A DNA stretch of 64,000 nt from Pseudomonas faucium (GTDB lineage Bacteria > Pseudomonadota > Gammaproteobacteria > Pseudomonadales > Pseudomonadaceae). Both the position numbers and the translations under genes were made by a program. The DNA lies in NCBI RefSeq assembly GCF_021602585.1, contig NZ_BQIP01000014.1, forward strand, positions 62,001-126,000, given 5' to 3'. This document shows, piece after piece, positions 24,470-34,670 of this stretch (positions are counted from its first letter, which is position 1; every line of letters starts with the position of its first letter). The notes below the pieces were generated by a model. That model did not search any database. It was given only the letters and a program-made list of their open reading frames with translations, and was not told where the DNA came from.

Positions 24470-24870
24470 CCACTCGCCAAAGCGGCAGCCAGCCGGTGCG
24501 CATCGAGCAGGACGTGGTACTGGCCCGCCAACTGGCGCGCAAGGTCGCCAGCGACTGCGGCATGCGCCTGGTCGATTTGACCAAGCTGGTCACGGCCGTC
24601 AGTGAACTGGCCCGCAACACCGTGGTGTATGGCGGCGGCGGGGACATGGACTGGGAAGTCATCGAAGAGGCCGGGCGGGTTGGCCTGCGCCTGGTGTTTC
24701 GCGACGAAGGGCCGGGCATCGCCGACGTCAAGCTGGCCCTCACCGACGGCTGGACCTCGGGTGGCGGCCTGGGCCTGGGCCTGACCGGCGCACGCCGGCT
24801 GGTCGATGAATTCGAACTGGACACAGCGCCCGGGCAAGGTACCCGGGTAACGATCACCCGATGGACGTGA
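24466..24870 (+). CDS. rsbT: RsbT-type serine/threonine switch kinase
   Basis: A 134-residue GHKL ATPase of the anti-sigma kinase family. The N-box is SELARNTVVYGGGG, G1 is FRDEGPGIADV and G2 GGGLGLGLTGARRLVDEF. RsbT phosphorylates RsbS and RsbR, leaves the stressosome and activates a partner, which in Bacillus is the phosphatase RsbU. No RsbU with an RsbT-binding N-terminus is encoded here; the nearest candidates are the phosphatase and kinases downstream. Confidence 0.92.
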   Translation: MTTRQSGSQPVRIEQDVVLARQLARKVASDCGMRLVDLTKLVTAVSELARNTVVYGGGGDMDWEVIEEAGRVGLRLVFRDEGPGIADVKLALTDGWTSGGGLGLGLTGARRLVDEFELDTAPGQGTRVTITRWT

Positions 24871-25877
24871 ACCTCAGCGCGAGCCTGACCCAGGTGTTGC
24901 GCCTGGACGATGCCAGCCAGGTCGGCCACGCCCGCCGGGTGGTGCAAAAGCTTGCCGAACAGCACGGCTTTGCCGCCAACGACGCCGGCCGCGCCGCCAT
25001 CGTCGCCACCGAATTGTCGAGCAATGTGCTCAAGCACGCCGAACAGGGCGAGCTGCATGTGCGGGTGCTCGCCCATGGCGAGCATCACGGCCTGGAGCTG
25101 GTGGCGGTGGACCGCGCCAAGGGCTTCGACCTGCACAGTTGCCTGGTCGATGGCTATTCCACCGGCGGCACCCAGGGCATCGGCCTGGGCGCGGTCAGCC
25201 GCCTGGCCCAGGTGTTCGACGTGCACGCCGATGGCAACGGCGCGGTGGTGCTGGCGCGCCTTTACCCGCAAGCGCACCCGGCGCGCGACCTGCGCATCGG
25301 CGTGAGCCACCATTCGCTGCACGACGACCCGGCCTGCGGTGATACCTGGCACGTGGCCCTCGGCGAGCAGCGCCTGAGCGCGCTGGTGATCGACGGCCTG
25401 GGGCATGGCGAGGAGGCCGAACGCGCCGCCAAGGCCGGCGCCCAGGCGTTCGTCCAGGGCCCGTTCAATGCCCCCGAGCTGCTGCTGGGTGACCTGCACC
25501 ACGCCATGTCCGGCACCCGCGGCGGTGCCGTGGCCATCGCCCAGTACCAAGGGGCGGGCGACAAGCTGGCCTTCATCGGCATCGGCAATATCGGCGCCAC
25601 CCTGGTCGGCGGCGAGCGCCCGCGCGGCCTGGCCTCGTACCCGGGCATCGTCGGCGGGCAATACCGCAAGGGCCAGGTGTTCGACTACGCTCACGTGAAG
25701 GGAAATCTGTTGATCATGTTCAGCGACGGCCTGCAGTCCCGTTGGAACCTTCAAGCCTACCCCGGCCTTGCCCACCGCCACCCGGCGGTGATCGCTGCGG
25801 TGTTGCATCGCGACTTCTGCCGAGGGCGGGACGACGTGACGGTGCTGGTCATCGACCTGGAGGCCGCGCATGGCTGA
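24861..25877 (+). CDS. RsbX-like fusion: GHKL kinase-like domain + PP2C/SpoIIE phosphatase
   Basis: A 338-residue two-domain protein. Residues 1-135 form a second GHKL domain (VATELSSNVLKHAEQGELHV, then STGGTQGIGLGAVSRLAQVF). Residues 145-335 form a PP2C-type SpoIIE phosphatase with metal-binding acidic residues (SALVIDGLGHGEEAERAAKA, IMFSDGLQSRW, FCRGRDDVTVLVID). In Gram-negative Rsb modules such proteins stand in the RsbX position, resetting RsbR and RsbS. It overlaps rsbT by 10 bp and the next kinase by 8 bp. Confidence 0.87.
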   Translation: MDVNLSASLTQVLRLDDASQVGHARRVVQKLAEQHGFAANDAGRAAIVATELSSNVLKHAEQGELHVRVLAHGEHHGLELVAVDRAKGFDLHSCLVDGYSTGGTQGIGLGAVSRLAQVFDVHADGNGAVVLARLYPQAHPARDLRIGVSHHSLHDDPACGDTWHVALGEQRLSALVIDGLGHGEEAERAAKAGAQAFVQGPFNAPELLLGDLHHAMSGTRGGAVAIAQYQGAGDKLAFIGIGNIGATLVGGERPRGLASYPGIVGGQYRKGQVFDYAHVKGNLLIMFSDGLQSRWNLQAYPGLAHRHPAVIAAVLHRDFCRGRDDVTVLVIDLEAAHG

Positions 25878-26745
25878 GCCAACCCCCACCCCCCGCAGCG
25901 AGCAAGAAGCTCTGCTGGCCCGCCTGCAGGCGGAAAACCAGGCCCTGCGCGCCGAACTCGAAGAAACCAACCAGGGCGTGCTGGCGCTGTATGCCGAGCT
26001 GGACACCCAGGCCGAGCAGTTGCGCCAGGCATCGGACCTGAAAAGCCGCTTCCTGTCGTACATGAGCCACGAGTTCCGCACGCCGCTGGGCTCGATTTTG
26101 AGCATCACCAGCCTGCTTTCCGACGAGGTGGACGGGCCGTTGGCCAAGGAGCAGCAACTGCAGGTGGCGTTCATCAGCACCGCCACCCGCGAGCTGAGCG
26201 ACATGGTCGACGACCTGCTCGACCTGGCCAAGATCGAGGCCGGGCGCATCACCATTTCGCCGGCCTGGTTCGACATGCTCGATTTGTTCGCCGCCTTGCG
26301 CGGGATGTTCCGCCCGATCGTCGATGCCGGCACCGTGGACCTCATCTTCGAAGAGCCCGAGGGCTTGCCGCGGATGTTCACCGATGACAAGAAGCTGGCG
26401 CAGATTCTGCGCAACTTCATCTCCAACGCCCTGAAATTCACCACCCGTGGCGAGGTGCGGGTGTCGGCGCAGTTGCACGGCAGCGATCAGATCCGTTTCG
26501 CCGTCAGTGACACCGGCATCGGCATTGCCCCGGAACTGCTGGGCGGGTTGTTCGAAGACTTCGCCCAGCTCGACTCGCCGCTGCAGAAACGCCTGCGTGG
26601 CACCGGCCTTGGCTTGTCGCTGTGCAAGCGTTTCGCCGCGCTGCTGGGGGGCGAAGTAGGCGTGGACAGTGCGCCCGGTGTGGGTTCGTCGTTCTTCGTC
26701 ATCCTGCCGCTGGCGATTGCCCAGGAGGGTGCGGATGAACACTGA
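25870..26745 (+). CDS. Soluble sensor histidine kinase of the Rsb operon
   Basis: A 291-residue kinase without membrane segments. Residues 10-60 are a coiled coil (EALLARLQAENQALRAELEE). The H-box has His67 in FLSYMSHEFRTPLGS; the ATPase domain has an N-box (ILRNFISNALKFTTRGE), G1 (VSDTGIGIAPEL), F-box and G2 (LRGTGLGLSLCKRFAALLGG). It lacks a sensor domain of its own, so it probably receives input from the Rsb proteins through the coiled coil. It overlaps both neighbours. Confidence 0.9.
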   Translation: MAEPTPTPRSEQEALLARLQAENQALRAELEETNQGVLALYAELDTQAEQLRQASDLKSRFLSYMSHEFRTPLGSILSITSLLSDEVDGPLAKEQQLQVAFISTATRELSDMVDDLLDLAKIEAGRITISPAWFDMLDLFAALRGMFRPIVDAGTVDLIFEEPEGLPRMFTDDKKLAQILRNFISNALKFTTRGEVRVSAQLHGSDQIRFAVSDTGIGIAPELLGGLFEDFAQLDSPLQKRLRGTGLGLSLCKRFAALLGGEVGVDSAPGVGSSFFVILPLAIAQEGADEH

Positions 26746-28681
26746 CGCGCGCCTGCTGATCGTCGACGACAACGCCGCCACGCGTTATGCACTACGGCGC
26801 CGCCTGGCCCTGCACGGCTACCAGGTGCAGGAGGCGGGCACCGGGGACGAGGGGCTGGCGCTGATTGGCAGCGAGCAGTTCGATGCGCTGATCCTCGACG
26901 TCAACCTGCCCGATATGAGCGGCTTCGACATCGTCCGGCTGCTGCGCGCACAGCCGGCCACCGCGTTGCTGCCGGTGATCCATGTCTCGGCGGCATCGAT
27001 CCAGACCGGCGACATCATCACCGGGCTCGATGCCGGCGCCGATGCCTACCTGGTGCACCCGGTGGACCCGGATGTGCTGGTGGCCACCCTGCGGACTTTG
27101 CTGCGGGTGCGCGACACCGAGCGGGCGCTGCGCGAAAGCGAGGCCAACTTCCAGGAAATCTTCACCAACGTTTCTGCGCCGATCGCGGTGCTCGGCAGCG
27201 GGCTCAAGGTGCAGGAGTGCAACCACGCGTTCGCCCGGCTGATCCAGGACAACCGCAACCCCGACGCGCTGCAGCAGTGCTTTGCCGATGGCCAGCAGGC
27301 CAACCTTGCCGCCCTGCACCAGCACCTGGCCGAGGGCCGGCGCTGGCGCGGCACCCTGGCCATGACGGTGGGTGGCGAGCCACGGGATACCGAGTGGCAG
27401 CTGTCACCCTACCGGGCGCCGGGGCTGTGCCTGGTGTTCGTCGAAGACGTCACCGAGCACCGCCACCGCGAACGCTCGCACCTGGCCCGCCTGGACGATG
27501 CCAACCTGCAGCTGGCGCGGGAAATGGCCCATCGCGAACAGACCGAGGCGCAGCTGCTGCAACTGCAGAAGATGGACGCCCTGGGCAGCCTCACCGGCGG
27601 CATCGCCCATGACTTCAACAACCTGCTGACCGGCATCATCGCCAGCCTGGAGCTGATCAACAAACGCGTGGCGCAAAACCGCCTGGAGAAGGTGCCCAGC
27701 TATGCCGACGCCGCGCTCAGCTCCGCCATGAGCGCCGCCTCGCTGACCCACCGCCTGCTGGCCTTTGCCCGCCAGCAACCGCTGGACACCCGCCCGGTGG
27801 ACATCAACGAGCGGGTACGTTCGCTGGAAGAGCTGATCACCCGCACCATCGGCGAGCGCATCGAACTCAAACTCGAGCTTTCCAGCGAGCCGACCATCGC
27901 CCTGGTCGACCCGATCCAGCTCGAAAGCGCGGTGCTCAACCTGGTGATCAACGCCCGCGATGCCTTGGCCAAGGGCGGGCACATCTGGGTCAACACCTCG
28001 GCCAGTTGGTCCCATGGCGACCCCAACCTGCAGGACGGCCCCTATGTCGCGGTGACGGTGCGCGACAATGGCAGCGGCATTGCGCCGGAGCTTTTGCAAA
28101 AGGTCTTCGACCCGTTCTTCACCACCAAGCCGGTGGGCCAGGGCACGGGGCTGGGGCTGTCGACCATCTACGGCTTCGCTCGCCAGTCGGGCGGCCATGT
28201 GGCCATCCGCAGCGTGCTCGGGCAGGGCACCGAAGTCACCCTGATGCTGCCGCGCAGCAGCCAGCAGGAAGTCAGCGAGGTGCGCAACCCGCAGCTCGGC
28301 CAGCAGGGCGCCGGCGAGCATGTGCTGGTGGTCGAGGACATGGCCTCGGTGCGCCTGTCGGTGGCCGAGGTGCTGATCGATGCCGGCTATCGCTGCACCC
28401 TGGCCGAAACCATCGAGCAGGCGCTCGACCACCTGCGCGAGGATGCCGGCATCCACCTGCTGCTGACCGATGTCGGGCTGCCGGGCATCAGTGGCCGGGA
28501 ACTGGCCGACATCGCGCGCACCTACCGGCCCGGGCTGCCGGTACTGCTGATGACCGGCTACGCCGAAACGGCGCTGGACCGCCAGGCGTTCCTCGACACC
28601 GGCATGGACCTGCTGATCAAGCCGTTCCAGATCGCCGAGCTGCTCGACAAGGTGCGACGCACCCTGGGCCAGGCAGGCTAA
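26735..28681 (+). CDS. Hybrid regulator-kinase: REC-PAS-histidine kinase-REC
   Basis: A 648-residue protein that starts with a receiver domain (phospho-acceptor Asp55 in [13 protein letters not shown]), followed by a PAS-like region at about 135-250, a coiled coil, a HisKA/HATPase core (His292 in [17 protein letters not shown]1 [14 protein letters not shown]2 [18 protein letters not shown]) and a C-terminal receiver (about Asp579 in [13 protein letters not shown]). It overlaps the preceding kinase by 11 bp, so the pair probably form a phosphorelay. There is no DNA-binding or cyclase output in the operon; the final target must be elsewhere or is protein-protein. Confidence 0.9.
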   Translation: MNTDARLLIVDDNAATRYALRRRLALHGYQVQEAGTGDEGLALIGSEQFDALILDVNLPDMSGFDIVRLLRAQPATALLPVIHVSAASIQTGDIITGLDAGADAYLVHPVDPDVLVATLRTLLRVRDTERALRESEANFQEIFTNVSAPIAVLGSGLKVQECNHAFARLIQDNRNPDALQQCFADGQQANLAALHQHLAEGRRWRGTLAMTVGGEPRDTEWQLSPYRAPGLCLVFVEDVTEHRHRERSHLARLDDANLQLAREMAHREQTEAQLLQLQKMDALGSLTGGIAHDFNNLLTGIIASLELINKRVAQNRLEKVPSYADAALSSAMSAASLTHRLLAFARQQPLDTRPVDINERVRSLEELITRTIGERIELKLELSSEPTIALVDPIQLESAVLNLVINARDALAKGGHIWVNTSASWSHGDPNLQDGPYVAVTVRDNGSGIAPELLQKVFDPFFTTKPVGQGTGLGLSTIYGFARQSGGHVAIRSVLGQGTEVTLMLPRSSQQEVSEVRNPQLGQQGAGEHVLVVEDMASVRLSVAEVLIDAGYRCTLAETIEQALDHLREDAGIHLLLTDVGLPGISGRELADIARTYRPGLPVLLMTGYAETALDRQAFLDTGMDLLIKPFQIAELLDKVRRTLGQAG

Positions 28682-28713
28682 CTGGCTGGCCCGCCCAGGG
28701 CAGCCCGCACCGG

Positions 28714-30501
28714 TCACTTCTTGCCAGGCAGCACCGAGCCAAGCACCTGCTTGGCCGTCTGCAGGATGACGCCGGCCTGGTCAGGGTCGCCCTTGAGCAA
28801 GGTGGTGGCGAACTTCTTCGCTTGCTCAAGCTTGATGTGCGGCGGCAGCGGCGGCACGTCGGGGTCGGTCTTGAATTCGATCAGCACCGGCCGGTCGGCG
28901 CTCAGCGCGCGCTCCCAGGCATCTGCGATGTCTTCCTCGCGGTCGACGTAGATGCCCTGCAGGCCGATGGAGATGGCGAACAGGTGGTACGGCACATCGG
29001 GGATCGACTGCGACGCTTCGAACTTGGGGTCGCCTTCCATCACCCGCTGTTCCCAGGTCACCTGGTTGAGGTCCTCGTTGTTGAACACCGCGCAGATCCA
29101 TTGCGGGTTGTCCCACTGCTGCCAGTACTTGGCCACGGTGATCAGCTCGGCGAGGTTGTTCATCTGCATCGCGCCATCGCCCACCAGGGCCACCACGGGC
29201 CGCTGCGGGTGGGCGAACTTGGCGGCGATGGCGTAGGGCACCGCGGCGCCCATGCAGGCCAGGCCGCCGGACAACGAGCACTGCATGCCCTGGCGCACCT
29301 GCAGGTCGCGGGCGTACCAATTGGCGCAGGAACCCGAGTCGCTGGTGACGATGCTGTCATCGGGCAGGCGCGGCGACAGCTCGTAGACCACGCGCTGCGG
29401 GTTGATCGGGTCGGCCTTGGCCAGGGCGCGCTTTTCCAGGGTCTTGTCCCAGCGGGCGCGCCAGCCTTCGACCTTGTTGCGCCAGCGCCGGTCGCGCTTG
29501 GGGGTGAGCAGCGGCAGCAGGGCGCGCAGGGTTTCGCTGGCATCGCCAACCAGGTTCACCTCCATCGGGTAGCGCAGGCTGAGCATGTCGGGTTGCAGGT
29601 CGATCTGCACGCCGCGGGCCTGGCCTTCCTTGGGCAGGAATTCGGCGTAGGGGAAGCCCGAGCCGATCATCAGCAAGGTGTCGCATTCGTTCATCAGCTG
29701 GTAGCTGGGTTCGGTGCCAAGCAGGCCGATGGAGCCGGTGACCCAGGGTAAATCGTCAGGCAGCACGGCCTTGCCCAGCAGCGCCTTGGCCACGCCCGCG
29801 CCGAGCGTTTCGGCCACCGCGATGACCTGCTCGGTGGCCTGCAAGGCCCCGGCGCCGACCAGGATCGCCACCTTGCGCCCGGCGTTGAGCACCTCGGCGG
29901 CGCGCTGCAGGTCGGCCTCGAAGGGCACCACCTTGGGTTTGCTGTAGCCGATGCCGGAGTGCAGGGTGCCGTGGGCCCGGGCCGGCTCGTGGTAGGGCAG
30001 GTCCTGCAGGTCGTTGGGCAGGATCACCGCAGTGACGCGGCGCTCACCGACGGCGGTGCGCACGGCGCGGTCGAGCAGGTGGCGGACCTGCTCGGGGGTG
30101 GAGGCCTGCTGTACGAAGGCGCCGGCCACGTCCTTGAACATCGACAGCAGGTCCAGCTCCTGCTGGTAGTGCCCGCCAAGCGCAGCCCGGGCTTGCTGGC
30201 CGACGATGGCGAGCACCGGCTGGTGGTCCATGCGTGCGTCGTACAGGCCGGTGAGCAGGTGCGAAGCGCCGGGGCCGGAGGTGGCGATGCACACGCCCAG
30301 CTCGCCGGTGAACTTGGCGTGGGCGCTGGCCATGAAGGCGGCCATTTCCTCATGGCGTGCCTGGATGAACTCGATCTTGCCGTTGGCCCGGCTCAGCGCG
30401 CCGAACACGCCGTTGATGCCGTCCCCGGGGTAACCGAAGATGCGCCTCACGCCCCATTGGTACAAACGCTCAACCAGAAAGTCGCCTACCGTGCCTGTCA
30501 T
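28714..30501 (-). CDS. Thiamine pyrophosphate enzyme, pyruvate oxidase/acetolactate synthase-like
   Basis: A 595-residue three-domain ThDP enzyme. The PYR domain contains the catalytic Glu in FIQARHEEMAAFMASAHAKF and GVCIATSGPGASHLLTGLYD; the middle domain contains VAILVGAGALQATEQVIAVA; the PP domain contains the ThDP/Mg motif VALVGDGAMQMNNLAELITV. The arrangement is closest to pyruvate oxidase PoxB and related stress-induced ThDP enzymes; biosynthetic IlvB would have a small subunit adjacent. It probably converts pyruvate to acetate or acetyl phosphate. Convergent with the Rsb operon, 32 bp away. Confidence 0.88.
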   Translation of the reverse strand: MTGTVGDFLVERLYQWGVRRIFGYPGDGINGVFGALSRANGKIEFIQARHEEMAAFMASAHAKFTGELGVCIATSGPGASHLLTGLYDARMDHQPVLAIVGQQARAALGGHYQQELDLLSMFKDVAGAFVQQASTPEQVRHLLDRAVRTAVGERRVTAVILPNDLQDLPYHEPARAHGTLHSGIGYSKPKVVPFEADLQRAAEVLNAGRKVAILVGAGALQATEQVIAVAETLGAGVAKALLGKAVLPDDLPWVTGSIGLLGTEPSYQLMNECDTLLMIGSGFPYAEFLPKEGQARGVQIDLQPDMLSLRYPMEVNLVGDASETLRALLPLLTPKRDRRWRNKVEGWRARWDKTLEKRALAKADPINPQRVVYELSPRLPDDSIVTSDSGSCANWYARDLQVRQGMQCSLSGGLACMGAAVPYAIAAKFAHPQRPVVALVGDGAMQMNNLAELITVAKYWQQWDNPQWICAVFNNEDLNQVTWEQRVMEGDPKFEASQSIPDVPYHLFAISIGLQGIYVDREEDIADAWERALSADRPVLIEFKTDPDVPPLPPHIKLEQAKKFATTLLKGDPDQAGVILQTAKQVLGSVLPGKK

Positions 30502-30573
30502 CGTCTGCTCCTGTCATGTACTCGATAGGGGTCTGGACTGGGCGCGTTTCGCGAAAGTTTCATCGGTCTTGGC

Positions 30574-30957
30574 TCAGCCGCCGGAACCCCCTGCGCCCGA
30601 GCCGCCGCCGCTCGAACCACTGCCGCCGGTACCACTTCCCGAGCCTGTACCGCTGCCACTGCTGCCACTGCTGCCACTGCTGCCACTGCTGCCGCCGGTT
30701 CCGCTACCCGAGCCGCTGCTGCCATCGCCACCGGTGTTGTCCGTGCCGTTGTCCCGGGTGCCGCCGTTGCCGGTGCCCAGGCCATCGCCGGGTGTGCCGG
30801 AGCCGCTCGCGCCGCCCTGGCCGTTCATCTGGCCGCTGTCCAGGGGCTGGTTGCCGGGGGTGCGCTGATCGTTGAGGTCGGTGGCGGCCAGGGCGATGGG
30901 CACGCTGGCGCCGAGGCACAGGGCGAGCAGCAAAGCATGGGGTCTTAGGGTTTTCAT
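30574..30957 (-). CDS. Gly/Ser-rich exported protein
   Basis: A 127-residue protein with a clear signal peptide (ALLLALCLGASVPIALA) at residues 1-25, a short Asn/Gln-containing linker and then about 75 residues made almost entirely of Gly, Ser and Thr, with repeated GSS triplets. It ends GGSGAGGSGG. There is no folded domain or lipobox. It is probably an intrinsically disordered periplasmic or surface protein. I do not assign a function. Start MKTLRPHALLLAL at 30957 gives a normal signal peptide. Confidence 0.7.
   Translation of the reverse strand: MKTLRPHALLLALCLGASVPIALAATDLNDQRTPGNQPLDSGQMNGQGGASGSGTPGDGLGTGNGGTRDNGTDNTGGDGSSGSGSGTGGSSGSSGSSGSSGSGTGSGSGTGGSGSSGGGSGAGGSGG
30653..30688. repeat. 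Four tandem copies of a 9-bp unit
   Basis: Exact CTGCCACTG units repeated four times inside the Gly/Ser-rich gene, encoding serial Gly-Ser-Ser on the minus strand. The unit length is a multiple of three, so slippage would change length without frameshift. Confidence 0.85.
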
Positions 30958-31127
30958 GGTGAAGCTCCTGTTTTTGAGGTGGCTACCCAGTGTTCGGCCT
31001 GCCCGGCGAGGGCGGGTGCCCGCAGAGCGACGAAAGGCGTGCAGCGCGCTTGTACCTGCGGAACGACCGCGTCCACGGCGCAGTCCACCCAAGGTCGGAG
31101 CATCACTTTCCCGAGGCACCTGCGCAG

Positions 31128-32468
31128 ATGACCTTCATCGTCTGGTTCGCCATGCTGGGCGCGGTGCTGTTGCTGCTCGCGCTCTCGTCCTCCTACCTGC
31201 GCTGGATGCCTGTCACATCCTCGGTGGTGTGCCTTGGCCTGGGCATTGCGCTGGGTGGCTCCGGCGTGGGCCTGCTGCACCTGGACCTGGCAAAGGCCAG
31301 CGGCTGGATGGAGCACCTGACCGAGGTGGCGGTGCTGTTCTCGCTGTTCTTCAGTGGCCTGAAACTGCGCCTGCCCCTGGCTGACCCGCGCTGGCGCATC
31401 GCGGTGTACCTGGCCGGGCCATTGATGCTGGTGTGCATCAGTGGCGTCAGCCTGGTGCTGCACTACGGCTTGCACCTGAGCTGGGGCCTTGCGGTGCTGA
31501 TCGGCGCGATCCTGGCGCCCACCGACCCGGTGCTGGCCACGCTCGTGCAAGTGGTCGATGCCCGCGACGCCGACCCGGTGCGCTTCAGCCTGTCGGGGGA
31601 GGCCGGGCTCAATGACGGCGTGGCGTTTCCCTTCGTCATCCTCGGTTTGCTGTTGCTGCAACCGTCCGCGCAGGAGGGCTTGGCCGGCTGGCTGCTCAAG
31701 GACGTGCTCTGGGCGGTGACGGCGGGGCTGTTGTGCGGCTACTGGATGGGGCGTGGGCTGGGCAAGTTGACGCTCTACCTGCGCCTGCGCAACGACGACA
31801 GCACCGTGTCGCCCAACGACTACCTGGCCCTGGCGCTGATTGCCCTGGCCTACGTGGCCGCCGAGCTGCTGCAGGGCTACGGCTTTCTCGCGGTATTCGC
31901 CGCGGGCCTGGGGCTGCGCCAGGCCGAGGTACGCACCTCCAGCAGCCCGCAGGCGCCGGCCGCCGAGCACCTGGTGCAGCCGGTGGTGGGGCACCAGCAT
32001 GTCGCGCCGGAACAGGCGGTGAAGGGGGATGTGCAAGGCCTGGGCGACTCGCAGATCGCCGCAGGCATCATGCTCGGCGACATGCTCGCCTTCGGCAGCC
32101 TGGTCGAGCGGGCCATGGAGGTGTTTCTGGTGACCTTGCTGGGCGTCGTGCTGCTGGAGCACTGGGACTGGCGCGCCGTGATCGTGGCAGGGGCGCTGTT
32201 TGCGCTGATCCGCCCCCTGGGCGTGATGCTCGCGCCGCTGCGCGGCAGGCTGAACCTGGCCCAGCGCGGCCTGCTGGGGTGGTTCGGGATACGCGGCATC
32301 GGCAGCTTCTACTACCTGTTCTATGCCGTGAACCACGGCTTGCTGCCGGCCGCCGCAGTGGAAAGTACCAACCTGGTGCTGTCGGTGGTGGCCTTGAGCA
32401 TCCTGCTCCATGGGCTGAGCGTGCAGCCGTTGCTGGCCCGCTACGAGTCGCGCAAGGGCAGGGGTTGA
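31128..32468 (+). CDS. Monovalent cation:proton antiporter, NhaP/CPA1 family
   Basis: A 446-residue membrane protein with about twelve hydrophobic segments. The CPA1 ion-binding motif is visible as AILAPTDPVLATLVQV, followed by the conserved SGEAGLNDGVAFPFVILGLL. A charged segment of about 45 residues (VRTSSSPQAPAAEHLVQPVV to DVQGLGDSQIA) interrupts the membrane part near residue 270 and is probably a cytoplasmic loop. CPA1 antiporters exchange Na+ or K+ for H+. The ATG at 31128 precedes the first membrane helix directly; upstream codons are not membrane-like. Confidence 0.88.
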   Translation: MTFIVWFAMLGAVLLLLALSSSYLRWMPVTSSVVCLGLGIALGGSGVGLLHLDLAKASGWMEHLTEVAVLFSLFFSGLKLRLPLADPRWRIAVYLAGPLMLVCISGVSLVLHYGLHLSWGLAVLIGAILAPTDPVLATLVQVVDARDADPVRFSLSGEAGLNDGVAFPFVILGLLLLQPSAQEGLAGWLLKDVLWAVTAGLLCGYWMGRGLGKLTLYLRLRNDDSTVSPNDYLALALIALAYVAAELLQGYGFLAVFAAGLGLRQAEVRTSSSPQAPAAEHLVQPVVGHQHVAPEQAVKGDVQGLGDSQIAAGIMLGDMLAFGSLVERAMEVFLVTLLGVVLLEHWDWRAVIVAGALFALIRPLGVMLAPLRGRLNLAQRGLLGWFGIRGIGSFYYLFYAVNHGLLPAAAVESTNLVLSVVALSILLHGLSVQPLLARYESRKGRG

Positions 32469-32472
32469 GCGG

Positions 32473-34670
32473 CTACAGCAGCTGGTCGAGGGTGATCGGG
32501 AAACCCCTCACGCGTTTGCCCGTGGCATGGTGGATCGCATTGGCCACCGCGGCCGCGACCCCGACGATGCCGATCTCACCCACGCCCTTGGAGCCCAGTT
32601 CGTTGACGATGTCATCGTTTTCCTCGACGAACAGCACCTCGATATCGCCGCAATCGGCGTTCACCGGGATGTGGTATTCGGCCAGGCTGTGGTTGAGGAC
32701 GCGGCCCAGGGCATGATCGGTCAGCGTTTGCTCGTGCAAGGCCATGCCCAACCCCCAGACCACGCCGCCGAGTATCTGGCTGTGCGCGGTTTTCGGGTTG
32801 ACCACGCGCCCGGCCGCGATCGCGCTGACAACGCGGGTGACCTGGACCGTGCCAAGGTCCTCATCGACCTGCACCTCGACGAACACGGCCGAATGGGTGG
32901 CGGTGGCGAACGGTTGGCGCCTGGCACTGGGTTCGGCGTCGATCTGCGCCTCGAAAGCCCCCTCGCTGGAACCGGCGACGATATCCGCCAGGGCAAAACG
33001 GTGGCTTCCCGCGTGCAGATGGCCTTCGGCGAAAACGATCTGTTCGCTTGCCGTGGCCGCCACCTCGGGGTAACGCTGGCGGGCCTGTTCGAGTACCTGG
33101 GCGCGCAGCACCAGGCACGCCTGGCGCACCGCCGAACCCACGGACGAGACAGTGAACGAGCCGCCCTGAAGCGGTGCCGTCGGCAGTGAGGAATCGCCCA
33201 GCTCGAAGGTGACGTCCTGCACCTTGGCGCCGATGGCATCGGCGGCGATCTGGGTCATCACGGTGTAGGTGCCGGTACCGATGTCGGTCGTTGCGCTGCT
33301 GACCGTCACCTGCCCCTGGGCATCGATGCGCGCCTTGGCGCTGGCCTTCATCTGCAGCGCCTCCCAGACCCCACCCGCCATGCCCCAGCCGACCCGTTGA
33401 CGCCCCTTGCGCATGCTGCGCGGCAGCGGGTTGCGGCTGTGCCAGCCGAAACGCTCGGCGCCTTGCGCGTAGCACGCCAGCAGTGCCTTGCTGGAGTACG
33501 GTTTGCCTGTATTGCCGTTGCTGGGCGCAAAGTTGCGCCGGCGCAGCTCCAGCGGGTCGATGCCGGCTGTGCAGGCCAGCTCGTCCATGGCGCATTCCAG
33601 GGCGATCATGCCCGATGCGGCGCCCGGCGCCCGCATGTCCAGCGGGGTATAGACATCGAGCGGGGCGAGGCGATAGCTCAGTGCCACGTTGTCGCATTGG
33701 TAGAGCATGCCGCTCCATTCCACCAGATGCTCGGTGAAGTCTTCGAAGCGCGAAGTCTGGCCCACGGCATCGTGGGCGATCGCCAGCAATCGCCCGTCGG
33801 CCTGCGCGCCCAGGCGTACCCGCTGCTGGGTGCGCGGGCGGTAGCCGAAGGTGAACATCTGCTGGCGCGTCAGGGTGACGCGCACCGAGCGCTGCAGGTG
33901 CAGCGCTGCCATCACGGCCAACGGCAGCTGATACTGCGGGCGCAAGCCCGAGCCGAAGGCACCGCCGACGAATGCCGCGAGCACCCTGATCCGCTCTTTG
34001 GGCAGGCCGAACACCTTGTGCAGGTAGTCCTGGCAGTTTTGCGTGCCTTGGGTCTTGTCGTGAATCTCCAGGGCGCCGTCGGGTTGGTAGAGCACCGTGG
34101 AGGCATGCGGCTCCATCGGGTTGTGATGTTCGTTGGCGGTCAGGTAGGTGGCGTCTACCTGCACCGCTGCGCTGGCGTAATGGCCGGCAAAATCGCCGCG
34201 CAGGGGCGGCGTCTTGGCAGGTGCCGGGTGCGTCTGCGCCAGCGCGCCGAGCAGGTCGGTGGCGTGCGGCTCCTGGGCGTACTCGATGGTTATCAGCGAA
34301 CCGGCGTACCTGGCGAGCTCCAGGCTGTCGGCGACCACCAATGCCAGCGGCTGCCCGCTGTACAGCACCCGGTCGTTGAACAGCGGCCGGAAGGCCGCGC
34401 CCTTGGCCGCGTCGGCATCCTTGTAGTCGTCGTCATAGCTGGAGATGTGCGGGCGCTGCTGGTGGTACAGCACAGCCACCACGCCCGGCACCTTCAGGGC
34501 CTGGGCCGTGTCGATCCTGAGCACACGGCCCCGGGCGATGGTGCTGCACACCACGCTGCCATGCAGCAGCCCGGCTTGCGGGTATTCGCCGGCATAGCGC
34601 GCCTGCCCGGTCACCTTGGCCACGCCGTCGACACGGTCCAGCGCTTTGCCCACCACACGCGTGTTGTCGT

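Noticed and set aside
28714-30501. Biosynthetic acetolactate synthase large subunit IlvB
   Set aside because: No small regulatory subunit gene is adjacent and the context is stress genes; pyruvate-oxidase-like is the better call.
30653-30688. Short tandem repeats as a CRISPR array
   Set aside because: Units are 9 bp, adjacent and in frame within a Gly/Ser coding region, without spacers.
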